NCBI RefSeq assembly: GCF_001315985.1
Contig: NZ_BBBI01000013.1
Coordinates: 1-51,678 of the forward strand
Origin: Vulcanisaeta distributa JCM 11216
GTDB taxonomy: Archaea > Thermoproteota > Thermoprotei > Thermoproteales > Thermocladiaceae
Reading direction: 5' to 3'
DNA: 51,678 bases
Position 1 is the stretch's first letter. Every line of letters starts with the position of its first letter. A model generated the notes under the pieces. That model was not told where the DNA came from and ran no database searches. It was given only the letters and a program-made list of their open reading frames with translations. Made by a program: the position numbers and the translations under genes. Shown piece by piece: positions 40,401 through 48,935 of the stretch.

Positions 40401-42012
40401 TCAATGGCAAATGGGACATCGCTGGTTATGTAGGTGTTCCATCAATACCGAACCTACTACCAAGTGCGAGCAGCGATACTGAGGCTAAGATGGTGTTCAC
40501 ATACCCAACAATACCACTGGCCGCAATTGAGGACTGGGACGGTAGGCCACTGCCCAACCAGATGGTCGTTGAGTACGGAATGGGCACAACACCGGTGCTC
40601 TGCGCAGGCACTGCACCGGTTGCCATTGACTTCAGCGGCGTTAATGGGCAGTTACTGCAACCACTACCTGCCGGTAATAGGACCGTGGTGTACTGGTACG
40701 ACAGTTGCCTACTGTACACAATAACTGGCGGCGCTTACCCATTCATTAACGTATACGACACAAGCATACAAAGCGATGTGAATAATTTAGGTAACCCAGT
40801 CTTACAGGCGGCTGTTGAAACCCACGTGGTGCCGGCCACAATATACCTAAAGAGCGCCACAGGCACTGGAATACCCGGCGCCCTAGTTGTCGTGTTTGAC
40901 CAGCCAACAATGGGCAATGAGTTCCTAGGCTTCAACATAACAGGCACTGACGGCTCAATAACACCCGTTGACTACAGGATATACCCACCAGCCACGAGCC
41001 AGCTACCACCAACCAACTACTACGTAGTCGTGTACTACAACGCCACTGGTGCACCACTGACGTGGCAGGAGATACAGCAGGCAGTAAGCAGTGGAGAGCC
41101 GCTTTACCTAGTGCCCGTGTTTGAGAACACATTCAGTATACAGAGGACCGTGACGGCCACAGAGGCCATCGAGTCCTTCACACTAAGCAACATACTGACC
41201 ACGGCGAACATAGTCGTTGTACTATCGAGCTTCGGCCCAGCGCCAGGCGTTACCCTGAGCTACAGCGTATCCGAGCCCGAGTGCCCAGTGACCATATCAA
41301 CAATATCAACACCAGCCACAATCGTTGGTTATACATACACAGTATCGCCATTGGTGCCATCGCCAAGTACATGCACAATGACCACGGCAATCAAGCCCAC
41401 GATGGCTACAACGAATGCGCAGGGACAAGTGTCGACCAGCACGTTCGTGGTGCCAATATCACCATTCACAGCCCAGGTAACTGTAACGGTACAATCATGG
41501 AAGGGCATACCGCTGGGCTACACCTACACCTACTACGTAACGAGCAGCAACGCATCAACACCAATACAAGTGTCAATACCTGCCGTTGAACTAACAGTGA
41601 CTCCCGTTAGCGCCAGCGGTGCACCACTGGGCACTGAGCTACGGTGAATGTAACGTGCCAGACACCGAGTGGTCCAGTTACAGTGGCTAGCGGCGTTGGT
41701 CAGCAGAACGTTGCAATACCAATACCGAGCAGCGGATCAATAACATGCACAGTAACTGGCTATAGCTATGGAAAGAGCGCGAGCACCACGGTGACGCTAA
41801 CGAGCAGCCAGGCCGGGCAGACAATGACGCAGACACTGAAGATACCAGTGAGTGGGTACTACATACCGGGCGTGGGCTTTGTGCCCGTGAGCACGCTGAT
41901 ACTGCTGGCTGTGGTGATAATAATAGTGGTGATACTGATAGTGATACTGCTGATTGAGTACAGCAACTGGAGGAGGAGGAGACTAGCCGGCTTGCTGGGT
42001 CCGCCGAAGTAA
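34427..42012 (+). CDS. Giant secreted, C-terminally membrane-anchored surface protein, S-layer candidate (multiple frameshifts)
   Basis: About 2,530 residues once seven frame breaks are joined, near 34545, 35030, 36841 (5-G run read as four), 38115, 39970 (C7 read as five), 40260 and 41640. It begins with a Sec signal peptide (LPKLIIPVVTLLVIIGVVAG, cleavage after ALA). The middle is beta-rich, Tyr/Thr/Ser/Pro-rich with very many N-x-S/T sequons and few charges. The end has a stalk-like Thr/Ser region, then YYIPGVGFVPVSTLILLAVV, a long membrane helix, and RRRRLAGLLGPPK. This topology matches crenarchaeal S-layer or stalk proteins. No enzymatic domain is apparent, and I cannot assign a known S-layer family. 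Confidence 0.65.
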
Positions 42013-42060
42013 GGGCCTTAAATACATAAGCCGCCTTAAAATCAACCCTTTCCCTTCAAA

Positions 42061-42097
42061 TCTTTTCTTTTTCCTTTCCTTCTCCTTCCTCCCCCCC
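42061..42097 (+). terminator. Pyrimidine-rich putative terminator after the surface-protein gene
   Basis: A run of T-rich pyrimidines (several TTTT/TTTTT blocks) ending in a C7, about 50 bp past the stop codon of the giant gene and before the TATA of the next gene. U-rich tracts without hairpins are typical archaeal terminators. Confidence 0.45.
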
Positions 42098-42109
42098 AGA
42101 ACCAACAAC

Positions 42110-42118
42110 CTTATATTC
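42110..42118 (+). promoter_or_regulatory. TATA box of the DUF3782-type gene
   Basis: CTTATATTC is centred about 26 bp upstream of the GTG at 42141, giving a leaderless start. Confidence 0.5.
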
Positions 42119-42140
42119 CAGTCCCGTGAGTTAAGTAGTA

Positions 42141-43649
42141 GTGGGTAAGGCAGATAAGGTCAATAGGGATGAACTGCTCAGGCTTCTCAGGGAGGATGAG
42201 GAGCTTAGGCTAGCCGTGATGGGGCTTCTGGGTATTACTGACATTCAATCATCCCTTAGGCAGTTAATAAACGCCATTAATAAACTTGCGGAGGCCCAGA
42301 CAAGGTCTGTCAATGCGATGCAGGGTATTGCCGAGGGTGAGGCCAGGATTACGGAGATGCTTGGTAAGGTCACTGACATGTTGGCTAAGATAAATGAGAT
42401 GATTATGGACCTGGCGGAGACCCTGAGTAGGACCATCGACATGGTTGATAGGCTTGCCAAGGGCCAGGAGGGGGGCTCGGCAACGCCATTAGGCAATTAG
42501 CGACGTACAGAGGATCACTTGGGAAGCCGTTAAGCAGTTAATTGATGGTGAGGGCAAGGTACTCGACCTACTCAAGCAATCCCTCGACTCCCAAGGGAGA
42601 CTTTGGCAGGAGGTTAAGAACCTGCAGGAGCAGGTCAAGGCACTCCAGGAGGGCCAGAACAACGTGTTAGCCGAGATAAGGAGGTTAGCTGAGAACCAGG
42701 CCGGCCTATTGCAGGAGGTTAGGAGACTTGTTGAGGGTCAGGAGGCCCTTAGGATTGACGTGAACAAGCTTTGGGAGGAGAACAACAAAATATGGCGGGA
42801 GCTTAATGAATTGAAGGCAGTTCAAACAAAAATGCTTGAGGATAACAACAAGCTTTGGGAAGAGGTGAAGGCGCTTAGGGAGGGTCAGGAGAGACTTTGG
42901 GAGGAAGTTAAATCGCTCCGTGAGGGTTATGAGGCGATTAGGACTGATGTTAATAGGTTGTGGGAGGAGAATAATAAGCTGTGGCAGGAAACAAAGGCCT
43001 TAAGGGAGGGTCAGGAGAAGTTATGGCAGGAGGTTAGGGCTTTGAGGGAGGACCAGAACAGGCTTTGGCAGGAGAACAAGAGGATCAACGAAAACATAGA
43101 GAGACTTTGGCGGGAAGTTGATGCACTAAGGGAGGTGCAGAACAAGCTCCTTGAGGAGAACAATAGAATTTGGCAGGAAATCAAGGCGTTACGTGAAAGC
43201 CAGGACAGGCTTTGGGAGAGGTATGATAGGCTTGATAGGAAGTTATCGGCGATTGGCGCCAGGTGGGGCGTGCTTAGCGAGGACGCCTTCAGGAGGGCTG
43301 TCGAGGAACTGCTCAGCGGGGGGGCTGGTTATAGGGTTGAGAAGTGGAGTTACAATGACACTGAGGGCTACGTATTCGGCTACCCAAGCGTCGTTGACCT
43401 TGACATAGTGGTTAGGGATGACAAGGCCTTCGCCGTGGAGATAAAGTCCTCGGTGAGTAGGGGGGGCGATGTCATGGCGTTTAGGCGCATTACTGAGTCT
43501 ACGAGAGGGCCACGGGCAGGAAACTAGACGCCAGGTACCTAGTGACCTACTTCATTGGGGGGGAGAGGGATGAGAAGGCAGTGATTGAACTCGCAAACTC
43601 CCTGGGGGGGATAAGGATCATAGAGCCTGAGGAATTGACGATACAGTGA
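42141..43649 (+). CDS. Coiled-coil protein with C-terminal PD-(D/E)XK nuclease-like domain, DUF3782 type (frameshifted)
   Basis: About 500 residues after indels are corrected near 42470 (6-G run), 42498 and 43500. The N-terminal ~350 residues are a coiled coil with a regular 14-residue repeat of the form LWEENNKLWQEVKALREGQ. The C-terminal domain reads WGVLSEDAFRRAVEELLSG, VEKWSYNDTEGYVFGYPS, VVDLDIVVRDDKAFAVEIKS and YERATGRKLDARYLVTYFIG, with Asp and E-x-K of the PD-(D/E)XK fold. The family is of unknown role and common in crenarchaeal accessory regions. Several 7-runs (43318, 43460, 43557, 43604) insert Gly, e.g. SRGGDV for RGD-V. Confidence 0.75.
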
Positions 43650-43660
43650 GCGTGGTTTTC

Positions 43661-43810
43661 ATGAAGGCTTAGAAGAACCCTCTTACTGAATAAGTACTTC
43701 AGCGAATTCAGGGATGCGCGTATTGATAGGGGGGGCCTTGAGGAGGAGGCGTTTAGGAGGAGAAGCTACCATTAATACTCGAGAGACTCAGCAACTTGCA
43801 GCGTTGGTAA
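43661..43810 (+). pseudogene. Small ORF or gene fragment upstream of the MNT gene
   Basis: From an ATG at 43661, with two indels allowed, the sequence reads RRTLLLNKYFSEFRDARIDRG, LEEEAFRRRSYHLILERL and SNLQRW, then a stop at 43808-43810, eleven bases before the MNT start. It could be a short antitoxin-partner protein or the remnant of a HEPN toxin of the DUF86 type, but it lacks the HEPN catalytic region. Assignment is uncertain, since both indels must be assumed. Confidence 0.3.
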
Positions 43811-43820
43811 TCCAGGGCAG

Positions 43821-44203
43821 GTGGGCATTGAGGAGTTGAGGATTAGGTTAAGGCCCGTGTTCGAGAGGCATGACGTTAAGTACGCGTTCCTATTCGGCTC
43901 GAGAGCCAGGGCTGGGGGGGTGGGTAGGGACTACGACATCGCCGTTTCAGCAAGCCTCAGGAGCGCCCTGGAGCTCGGTGGGTTAATAGTGGACATAGCC
44001 GAGGCGCTGGGCGTCACCGAGGACCCAATCGACGTAGTACACCTAGAGAGCGTGGGTGCCTCAATCCTCTACTCAGTGATTAGTGTGGCGTGGTGATCTA
44101 CGGTAATGAGGACGAGGCCATGAACTACCTATGGAGGAGGTACCTGGAGTTCCTGGACATCAACGAGTACGTAAACCACCCAGAAAGGCGCGCAGGCACC
44201 TAA
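43821..44203 (+). CDS. MNT-type nucleotidyltransferase (MntA-like, frameshifted)
   Basis: FLFGSRARAG-VGRDYDIAV is the GSxxDxD nucleotidyltransferase site. A 7-G run at 43914 puts an extra Gly before VGRD. After an indel near 44090 the C-terminus reads VIYGNEDEAMNYLWRRYLEF and stops at 44201-44203, matching MntA proteins that end in a conserved D-E-x-x-Y-L-x-x-x-L-D region. About 127 residues. In HepT-MntA systems the antitoxin adenylylates the HEPN toxin. No intact HEPN gene is visible beside it, only the fragment upstream. Confidence 0.7.
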
Positions 44204-44645
44204 CAGAGCCAACACCACAGACCGAGGTCTCAACAAACTAATGACCAACCAGAACACCAAGCCACTGGATAATGAGGACTAGAACAGAACCCAGAATTAA
44301 TCAACAGTCAAACCCAGAAATACCCAAGAACACCACCAAGCAATTAATGATTAGTACCAATCACCAGGACAATAAACCCAGCAAAACCATGAACAGGAAC
44401 AAGGACCTCACACTGGCGAGGAATTCACGATAGTTAACACGGCATAGGGAGGTCATTGAGCTGCCCTGGCTGGTTAGGTTGGTTTTTCTTCCTTGGTTGT
44501 TTTTAGAAATTTCTAACGTGGTGGGCAAATACGCAATTACTCATGACGGGCCGTGCTCTGTTGGGACTTTGGTTATTGTACTTGGTCCCTGTTTCCCGGT
44601 CTCGTGCCTTGTCGTTCAGCGTGTTGGGTGTTTCCTTTTTGGTTC
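44204..44645. other. Gene-poor stretch with palindrome site 1
   Basis: About 440 bp with no convincing reading frame; short frames here are low in charged residues or overlap the C-terminus of the ATPase. It holds one copy of the TTAGAAATTTCTAA palindrome. Base composition shifts from purine/A-rich on the left to T-rich on the right. Confidence 0.55.
44503..44516. repeat. 14-bp perfect palindrome, site 1 of 4
   Basis: TTAGAAATTTCTAA, identical to the copies at 45919, 47938 and 50992. It lies downstream of the stop of the minus-strand ATPase gene and is followed by CGTGG on the plus strand. Confidence 0.75.
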
Positions 44646-45670
44646 TCATTGCGTTAGTTCCTTTAGCGTTCTCCTCATGGCTTCCTTGTGGAGCGGGCTT
44701 TGCCAGGCTATGTACTTGCCGATTCCTAGTTTTGGGTCTTTCCCTGGTGGTGGTTCGTCGATCCATAGGTATTCGTGTCTCTCGGGTATGTCGTCAATTA
44801 TTAGGTTTAATTCAACGAGCCTGTCCATGAGGGGGCATTCTCTCACTGGTGAATAATGTGTCTGGGTCCTCGATGGCGTCCAGGAGCCAAGCCCTCTCAT
44901 CGCCCGAGAGGGATGATACAAACGCCCTCAACCTCTTCCTACTAATCACATCATTAACCACCTTCTCAATATTCCAACCAGCCTCGTATAACTGACCCAA
45001 TAGTTTCGGGTTTCCACCAGTTATTCTCCAGACCTCATTGAATTCCGGCTTATCTCCGGGTATCTGCTCATAAAGTTGCCTAAATCCCTCCCTAGACATG
45101 TTCCACATCGCCAGTAAATCAGCCCACCTATGCCTACCGATCTCGCGCCTCGAAACACCCTCGCTGGTGGCTGCTATCGTGATTATCCTCTCGTACATAT
45201 CTGGTGGGTACTCAATTAGGTTCAGTAGGGCCTTAACGTACAGCGCGGACTCCCTGACCCCCCCAATCGCCTGGAATGCATCATCAACGATGATCGCCAC
45301 CTTGCCCCTAGTTGCCTTTATTAGGTCGTAGGCCACGTTGTAGGCTATCCAGGCGATTCTGGCTAGTTCGTTTTGTGCAATAGCTCCTTAATCAGCTTAA
45401 GAAACTCCTCCCTAAGGTCGTTAATACCAATCTCCGCGAGAGCAAGCCTATTAACCGGGTTCACATAAACAACCTCAAACCCCCAAATCCCTAAGCAACT
45501 CCACGGACTGTAGGAGCCAAGCCGTCTTACCACAACCCTCAGGCCCATAAACCACCCTGAACCACACCCATCCCACGCCCGGCCCAATACTCAATAAGCC
45601 TGAGGGCTTGTTCCCTATCCGTGAACCCAACCTGCAGGTCCGGGGCCAGATTCAGCCTAATCCTCCTCAC
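44646..45670 (-). CDS. Archaeal AAA+ ATPase (ATPase_2/STAND-like; frameshifted)
   Basis: Corrected by reading the 5-C run 45480-45484 as four (LLRDLGFEVVYVNPV), fixing an indel near 45545, and merging across 45340 and 44860. Walker A is VVYGPEGCGKTAWLLQSV, Walker B VAIIVDDAF. The C-terminus contains WRITGGNPKLLGQLYEAGW, typical of the family's helical lid, and ends RRTLKELTQ. About 340 residues. Probably GTG start at 45670, with TATAAAT at 45700-45706 on its strand. Function as in other archaeal ATPases is unknown; the gene is in the accessory region with the repeats. Confidence 0.65.
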
Positions 45671-46154
45671 GTCAATCCCAATTAAAATTAGTAAGGCTGT
45701 ATAAATACTCCATCATGCCGTATAAAAATAACGAGTCGTAAGGCCCATTAAGGCGGACAACGCCCACACTAAGGCGTTTATAGCAAGCACAGCCACATCA
45801 CCTCGAGCCAGCCCATGGCCAACCCAACAACGGCATCACCCACACTGACTGAACAAGTGATTAAGCCATTAATAGGGCCTGGCTGAGTCGTGATTTTTAC
45901 GTGTTTTCTTTTGTGCGTTTAGAAATTTCTAAACGTTGGCTTAACACATAAACCCAACGCGGTGCTGGTGTGTTTGAAGCTGGTTATCGCTATTCCCTGC
46001 TTAATGGGGGGGGTCTAGGAATAGTTAATTAGTGATGGTGTGAGTGGTGAAGTGCCGTAGAGGTAGGTCTAGAATGACGAGTTTACTACAGGTGAGTGAG
46101 TAATCCTCAAAATTAAGTAAATAAGTATTTAAGGAGCTGGTTGGGTTTTGAGGT
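45671..46154. other. Gene-poor intergenic stretch with palindrome site 2 and an 8-G run
   Basis: About 480 bp between divergent ATPase and PaREP1 genes. It contains TATA elements for both, the palindrome, an 8-G run at 46006, and a possible 23-codon ORF at 45815 (MANPTTASPTLTEQ). Short frames around 45960 (VIAIPCLMGG) are vaguely NifX-like but broken by several stops and not supported. Confidence 0.45.
45916..45935. repeat. 20-bp perfect palindrome, site 2 of 4
   Basis: CGTTTAGAAATTTCTAAACG is a perfect palindrome that contains the 14-bp core seen at the other three sites and is the longest of the four. Confidence 0.8.
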
Positions 46155-46697
46155 GTGGAAGCCCTTGAAAGGCCTTTGCCTAGGCCTACGAGTGAGGATT
46201 ACGTGGTGGTTAGGCTTTTGGAGTCGTTGGTTGAGGCTAGGTTAGCGCTTAGATTTCTTGACGAGGGATTAGTCAGGAATGCCGCAGGTAAGGCTTTCCA
46301 GGCCTGGAGGGCGTTTTTGGCTGCCCTGCTTAGGCTCGAAATCGATAAATTACTTCAAGTGGTCAAGACCGAGGAGGAGAGGAAGTGGCTCATGGAGAGG
46401 GCCGTGCCCAGGGTACCAACAACGAGGTTGGTCAGGCTATCCCAAATGCTTGAGGAGGTTGGTCATTACGGATTATCCGCATGGACCGCGGTAGCCCTAG
46501 AACTACACGACTACCAATACAACGGCCCAGACCCCGACATGGCACTATCAAAGTTCAGGGATAGAGAGGAGGCCGCGGTGGCCGTGGTGAGCCTCATAAA
46601 GGAGTTAGTGAATAGAATCGAGAACCTAAAGCCAAGGATAAAGTGGAACGACGAACTCGAAAACGCACTAAACGAATTAAGAAAAGCCACTAAATAA
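46155..46697 (+). CDS. PaREP1-family protein
   Basis: 180 residues, helical. The motif RNAAGKAFQAWRAFLAALLR followed by the segment VVKTEEERKWLMERAV matches the PaREP1 family, a multi-copy HEPN-like family first described in Pyrobaculum aerophilum and spread through the Thermoproteales. These proteins are suspected RNA-binding or toxin-antitoxin components. The start GTG at 46155 is 26 bp downstream of TATTTAA (46126-46132). The frame is intact and has no long G/C run. Confidence 0.7.
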   Translation: MEALERPLPRPTSEDYVVVRLLESLVEARLALRFLDEGLVRNAAGKAFQAWRAFLAALLRLEIDKLLQVVKTEEERKWLMERAVPRVPTTRLVRLSQMLEEVGHYGLSAWTAVALELHDYQYNGPDPDMALSKFRDREEAAVAVVSLIKELVNRIENLKPRIKWNDELENALNELRKATK

Positions 46698-46699
46698 GT

Positions 46700-47200
46700 C
46701 CCGGAGACCACATTAATGAGGCAGTGCCTACATCCTCCTCACTGCCCATCATGAATGGCATGTTGCCCATGGCCACTAAATCCGCATTGGAAGGCCTGGA
46801 CCCGCTATGGTTCCTAGCAATTACGTGAAGCCTATGTTCATAAACCTCGAGTGATTTTGTGCACGGCCTTGGTCTCGAGTTCATGAGTAATCCTCCTCAC
46901 GTCAACCTCACCGAGCTGGGCAACGGTCTTAATGACGCTGTAATACGTTGAGCACTCCCTGAACTCCTCCCTAATGGGAAGAATGCTTCGTCCCTGAGTG
47001 GGGGGGAGCCAGGCTCGAGGAATAACCTCCCTATGACGCCATTGATGCTAATCCTCACCGACAAATGCGTGGTAGTAAATACACCTAGCACCAGATTTGC
47101 TACACCACTTAATAATCCTGGTCTTACCAACCCTACGCCTACCATAAACAATGGCCAGGCAAGGCCTCGAAAAATACGCCTAATTCAAGGCTCTCCAAGG
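46700..47200 (-). pseudogene. Decayed ATPase gene with internal deletion
   Basis: Frame fragments read IVYGRRRVGKTRIIKWC (Walker A) and YYHAFVGED, then stop, and further on GVIGRLFLEPGSP, RDEAFFPL, REEFRECSTYYSVIKTVAQ and EVDVRRITHELETKAVHKI. Both ends match DUF234-type archaeal ATPases, but the ~100 residues containing Walker B are missing and one TAG falls between the halves. The G7 run at 47000 is inside it. This is genuine decay, since the missing middle cannot be explained by run errors. Confidence 0.6.
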
Positions 47201-47436
47201 CTCCAATAAATTTAGTAATAACCACGGTAGACCACCCCAGTTATTATAACGACTCAGGTAATCAAACTCAACCATCACATTATGGCCATGTACCTCAACT
47301 CGAGTTGAGGCATTAGCGTCAATAATCGTAGTACTTAACACAATAGTATCCATACTAATTATCATTGATAACTTATGTATTTAATTAATAATTATTAATT
47401 ATTTATACTCACGTAAAATTGAATTAATGAGTAAGA

Positions 47437-47444
47437 TTTATAAA
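47437..47444 (+). promoter_or_regulatory. TATA box of the zinc-ribbon gene
   Basis: TTTATAAA lies about 30 bp upstream of the ATG at 47470, in a very AT-rich stretch. Confidence 0.5.
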
Positions 47445-47469
47445 CCCATTAGTTAAAATAAGCAGTGAT

Positions 47470-47856
47470 ATGCAGGGCAGGTGCCCGAGGTGCGGTGCAC
47501 CGATTAAGGGGATTTACAGGGTTGGTAAGAGTTCGAATATCTACTACGTCGCTGTGCACGCCGACGGCACCCAGCACTACCTGGGGCCGTTGCACTATAA
47601 GTATGGGACTAGGACGAATAAGATAGTGGTTAGGGGGGGCGCGGTGGACATCAATAGGGAGTTGAAATACATGGAAGAGATCACGAAGGCAATAACCGAG
47701 GAGAGACTGGGCAGGGAGGACACCATAAACGCCATTGAGGAAATCATGAAGGCAACCACAGAATTAATAACAACAGCAACACAGAAATACCCAGAGATAG
47801 CCACAGCAATAACACCATGGATAGAATACATAAACAAACTAATACAAAGCCAATAA
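47470..47856 (+). CDS. Small protein with N-terminal CPRCG zinc knuckle
   Basis: 128 residues. The N-terminus MQGRCPRCGAPIKGIYRVG is a CxxC half of a zinc ribbon, followed by YYVAVHADGTQHYLGPLHYK, a pattern of conserved Tyr/His seen in small proteins of crenarchaeal plasmids and viruses. The second half is one long helix with Glu/Ile/Thr (NREDTINAIEEIMKATTELI). Frame intact. Function unknown; mobile-element origin is possible. Confidence 0.5.
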   Translation: MQGRCPRCGAPIKGIYRVGKSSNIYYVAVHADGTQHYLGPLHYKYGTRTNKIVVRGGAVDINRELKYMEEITKAITEERLGREDTINAIEEIMKATTELITTATQKYPEIATAITPWIEYINKLIQSQ

Positions 47857-47937
47857 ACAATTCAAACCAACAAAAACACTCAAAACAACCACCCACAACC
47901 ACGAGCCAAGCCATGTTAATTCTCCATCCCCAGCCAC

Positions 47938-47951
47938 TTAGAAATTTCTAA
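47938..47951. repeat. 14-bp palindrome, site 3 of 4
   Basis: TTAGAAATTTCTAA, identical to the others, with ACGTG following on the plus strand as at site 2. Confidence 0.75.
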
Positions 47952-48035
47952 ACGTGATGTGTGAAAAATTATTAGACGTGGATTGACATGCGTTCTTGGT
48001 CTTTTTCTCATTACTTATGTTATTACTGGCTTAGC

Positions 48036-48245
48036 TTACGCTGAACTATTATCAATTAATTCCTTGACTATCATTAATATACTTAACAGCAGCTCAGGCC
48101 TAGCCCTCACAGTCACCTCAGGGTCTAGGTTTAAGTCCTTAGTCAACACTGTTATTAATAACTCCTCAATATCAAGACCCCCCCTTGCCATGGCCTCCTC
48201 GTACAACTCCCTCGGAATCTCAGTAACCACTGCGCACATAACCAA
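48036..48245 (-). CDS. Short protein resembling the N-terminus of a PaREP1 protein
   Basis: 69 residues: EIPRELYEEAMARG, LDIEELLITVLTKDLNLDPE and ARPELLLSILMIVKELID. The order of an RHH-like start, LDIEELL, then LDPE is typical of the first third of many PaREP1 proteins, after which a helical domain is expected but absent. It may be truncated or a free-standing antitoxin. The C7 at 48178 gives ARGGLDIEE, so one Gly is probably spurious. Confidence 0.5.
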   Translation of the reverse strand: MVMCAVVTEIPRELYEEAMARGGLDIEELLITVLTKDLNLDPEVTVRARPELLLSILMIVKELIDNSSA

Positions 48246-48368
48246 TCAACTCCAATCCCTGAACGCAAATTATTAATCCTTATGTGCGTCCTCCGCAATG
48301 CCTCTCATAGTCTCTATGTAATGGCGCTTGCCAAGTTGCGTTTGCCTACCAATACAAGCCTTGGTTTT

Positions 48369-48935
48369 TCACCAGTAAGTATGCGATATTTCCTTTAATA
48401 ACTTAATGACGTGTTTAACCTCTGGGTAATTTCTAACATGAATGCAGTACTTAATCCCAAGCCTTTCACAGGTTTCTATGTTTTGCCGTGAATCATCCAC
48501 GAATATTACCCTGTTAGTACCTACTATATTTACTACGTACTTAAGTTCCTGTTCCTTGCTGGCAAACCTTGGCCTACCAAGAACCTCCCTAAAGATGCTC
48601 AGTAATTCATGCCTCTCCAGGAACTTTATTACGGCCTTCTCAGACTGCAGCGTTGCAATGTATTTAGTGCCTGGGAAGGTCGTAATTAATTTCTTGATTT
48701 CATTATTTAGTTCGCTTGTCTTTACGGCTTCCAGTTCCTGCCTCTCCACAAACTCATGCGCCAACCAGAAGGTTTGTGTTCCGTGGGTCTCCTCAAAGAG
48801 CTTGTTAATACTCACGACCCTAATGCCCAGGTACCTGCTGAGTTCCTCCCTCAATTTTCGCCAATCAATGTTTAGCCTGGTTATTACACCGTCAAAGTCA
48901 AGGACCAGTGCGTAGTTGGCTATAGTATCCTCCAT
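48369..48935 (-). CDS. HAD-superfamily hydrolase
   Basis: 188 residues. Catalytic motif I is ALVLDFDGVITRL (DxDxV/T), motif III is around ASKEQELKYV and motif IV is VIFVDDSRQNIETCE. HAD phosphatases with this length act on phosphorylated sugars or nucleotides. The gene overlaps the ATP-grasp gene's 3' end by 16 bp (its ATG at 48935 lies within it), so it is part of the same operon. Frame intact. Confidence 0.75.
   Translation of the reverse strand: MEDTIANYALVLDFDGVITRLNIDWRKLREELSRYLGIRVVSINKLFEETHGTQTFWLAHEFVERQELEAVKTSELNNEIKKLITTFPGTKYIATLQSEKAVIKFLERHELLSIFREVLGRPRFASKEQELKYVVNIVGTNRVIFVDDSRQNIETCERLGIKYCIHVRNYPEVKHVIKLLKEISHTYW

Noticed and set aside
44479..44856. Plus-strand frame MVFLPWLFLEISNV over the ATPase C-terminus
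   Set aside because: Cys/Ser/Leu-rich composition and overlap with the minus-strand ATPase end, which contains conserved sequence; it is a shadow.
45815..45886. Short ORF MANPTTASPTLTEQ
   Set aside because: It is 23 codons long and lacks a promoter at suitable distance; could be real but is not supported.
45960..46100. NifX-like beginning VIAIPCLMGG
   Set aside because: Only about ten residues fit, the frame has several stops in 100 bp and an 8-G run, and no downstream motif is conserved.
47180..47365. Minus-strand 61-codon frame MIISMDTIVLSTTI
   Set aside because: It has no partner, no recognisable motif and lies between a pseudogene and an AT-rich promoter; support is too weak.
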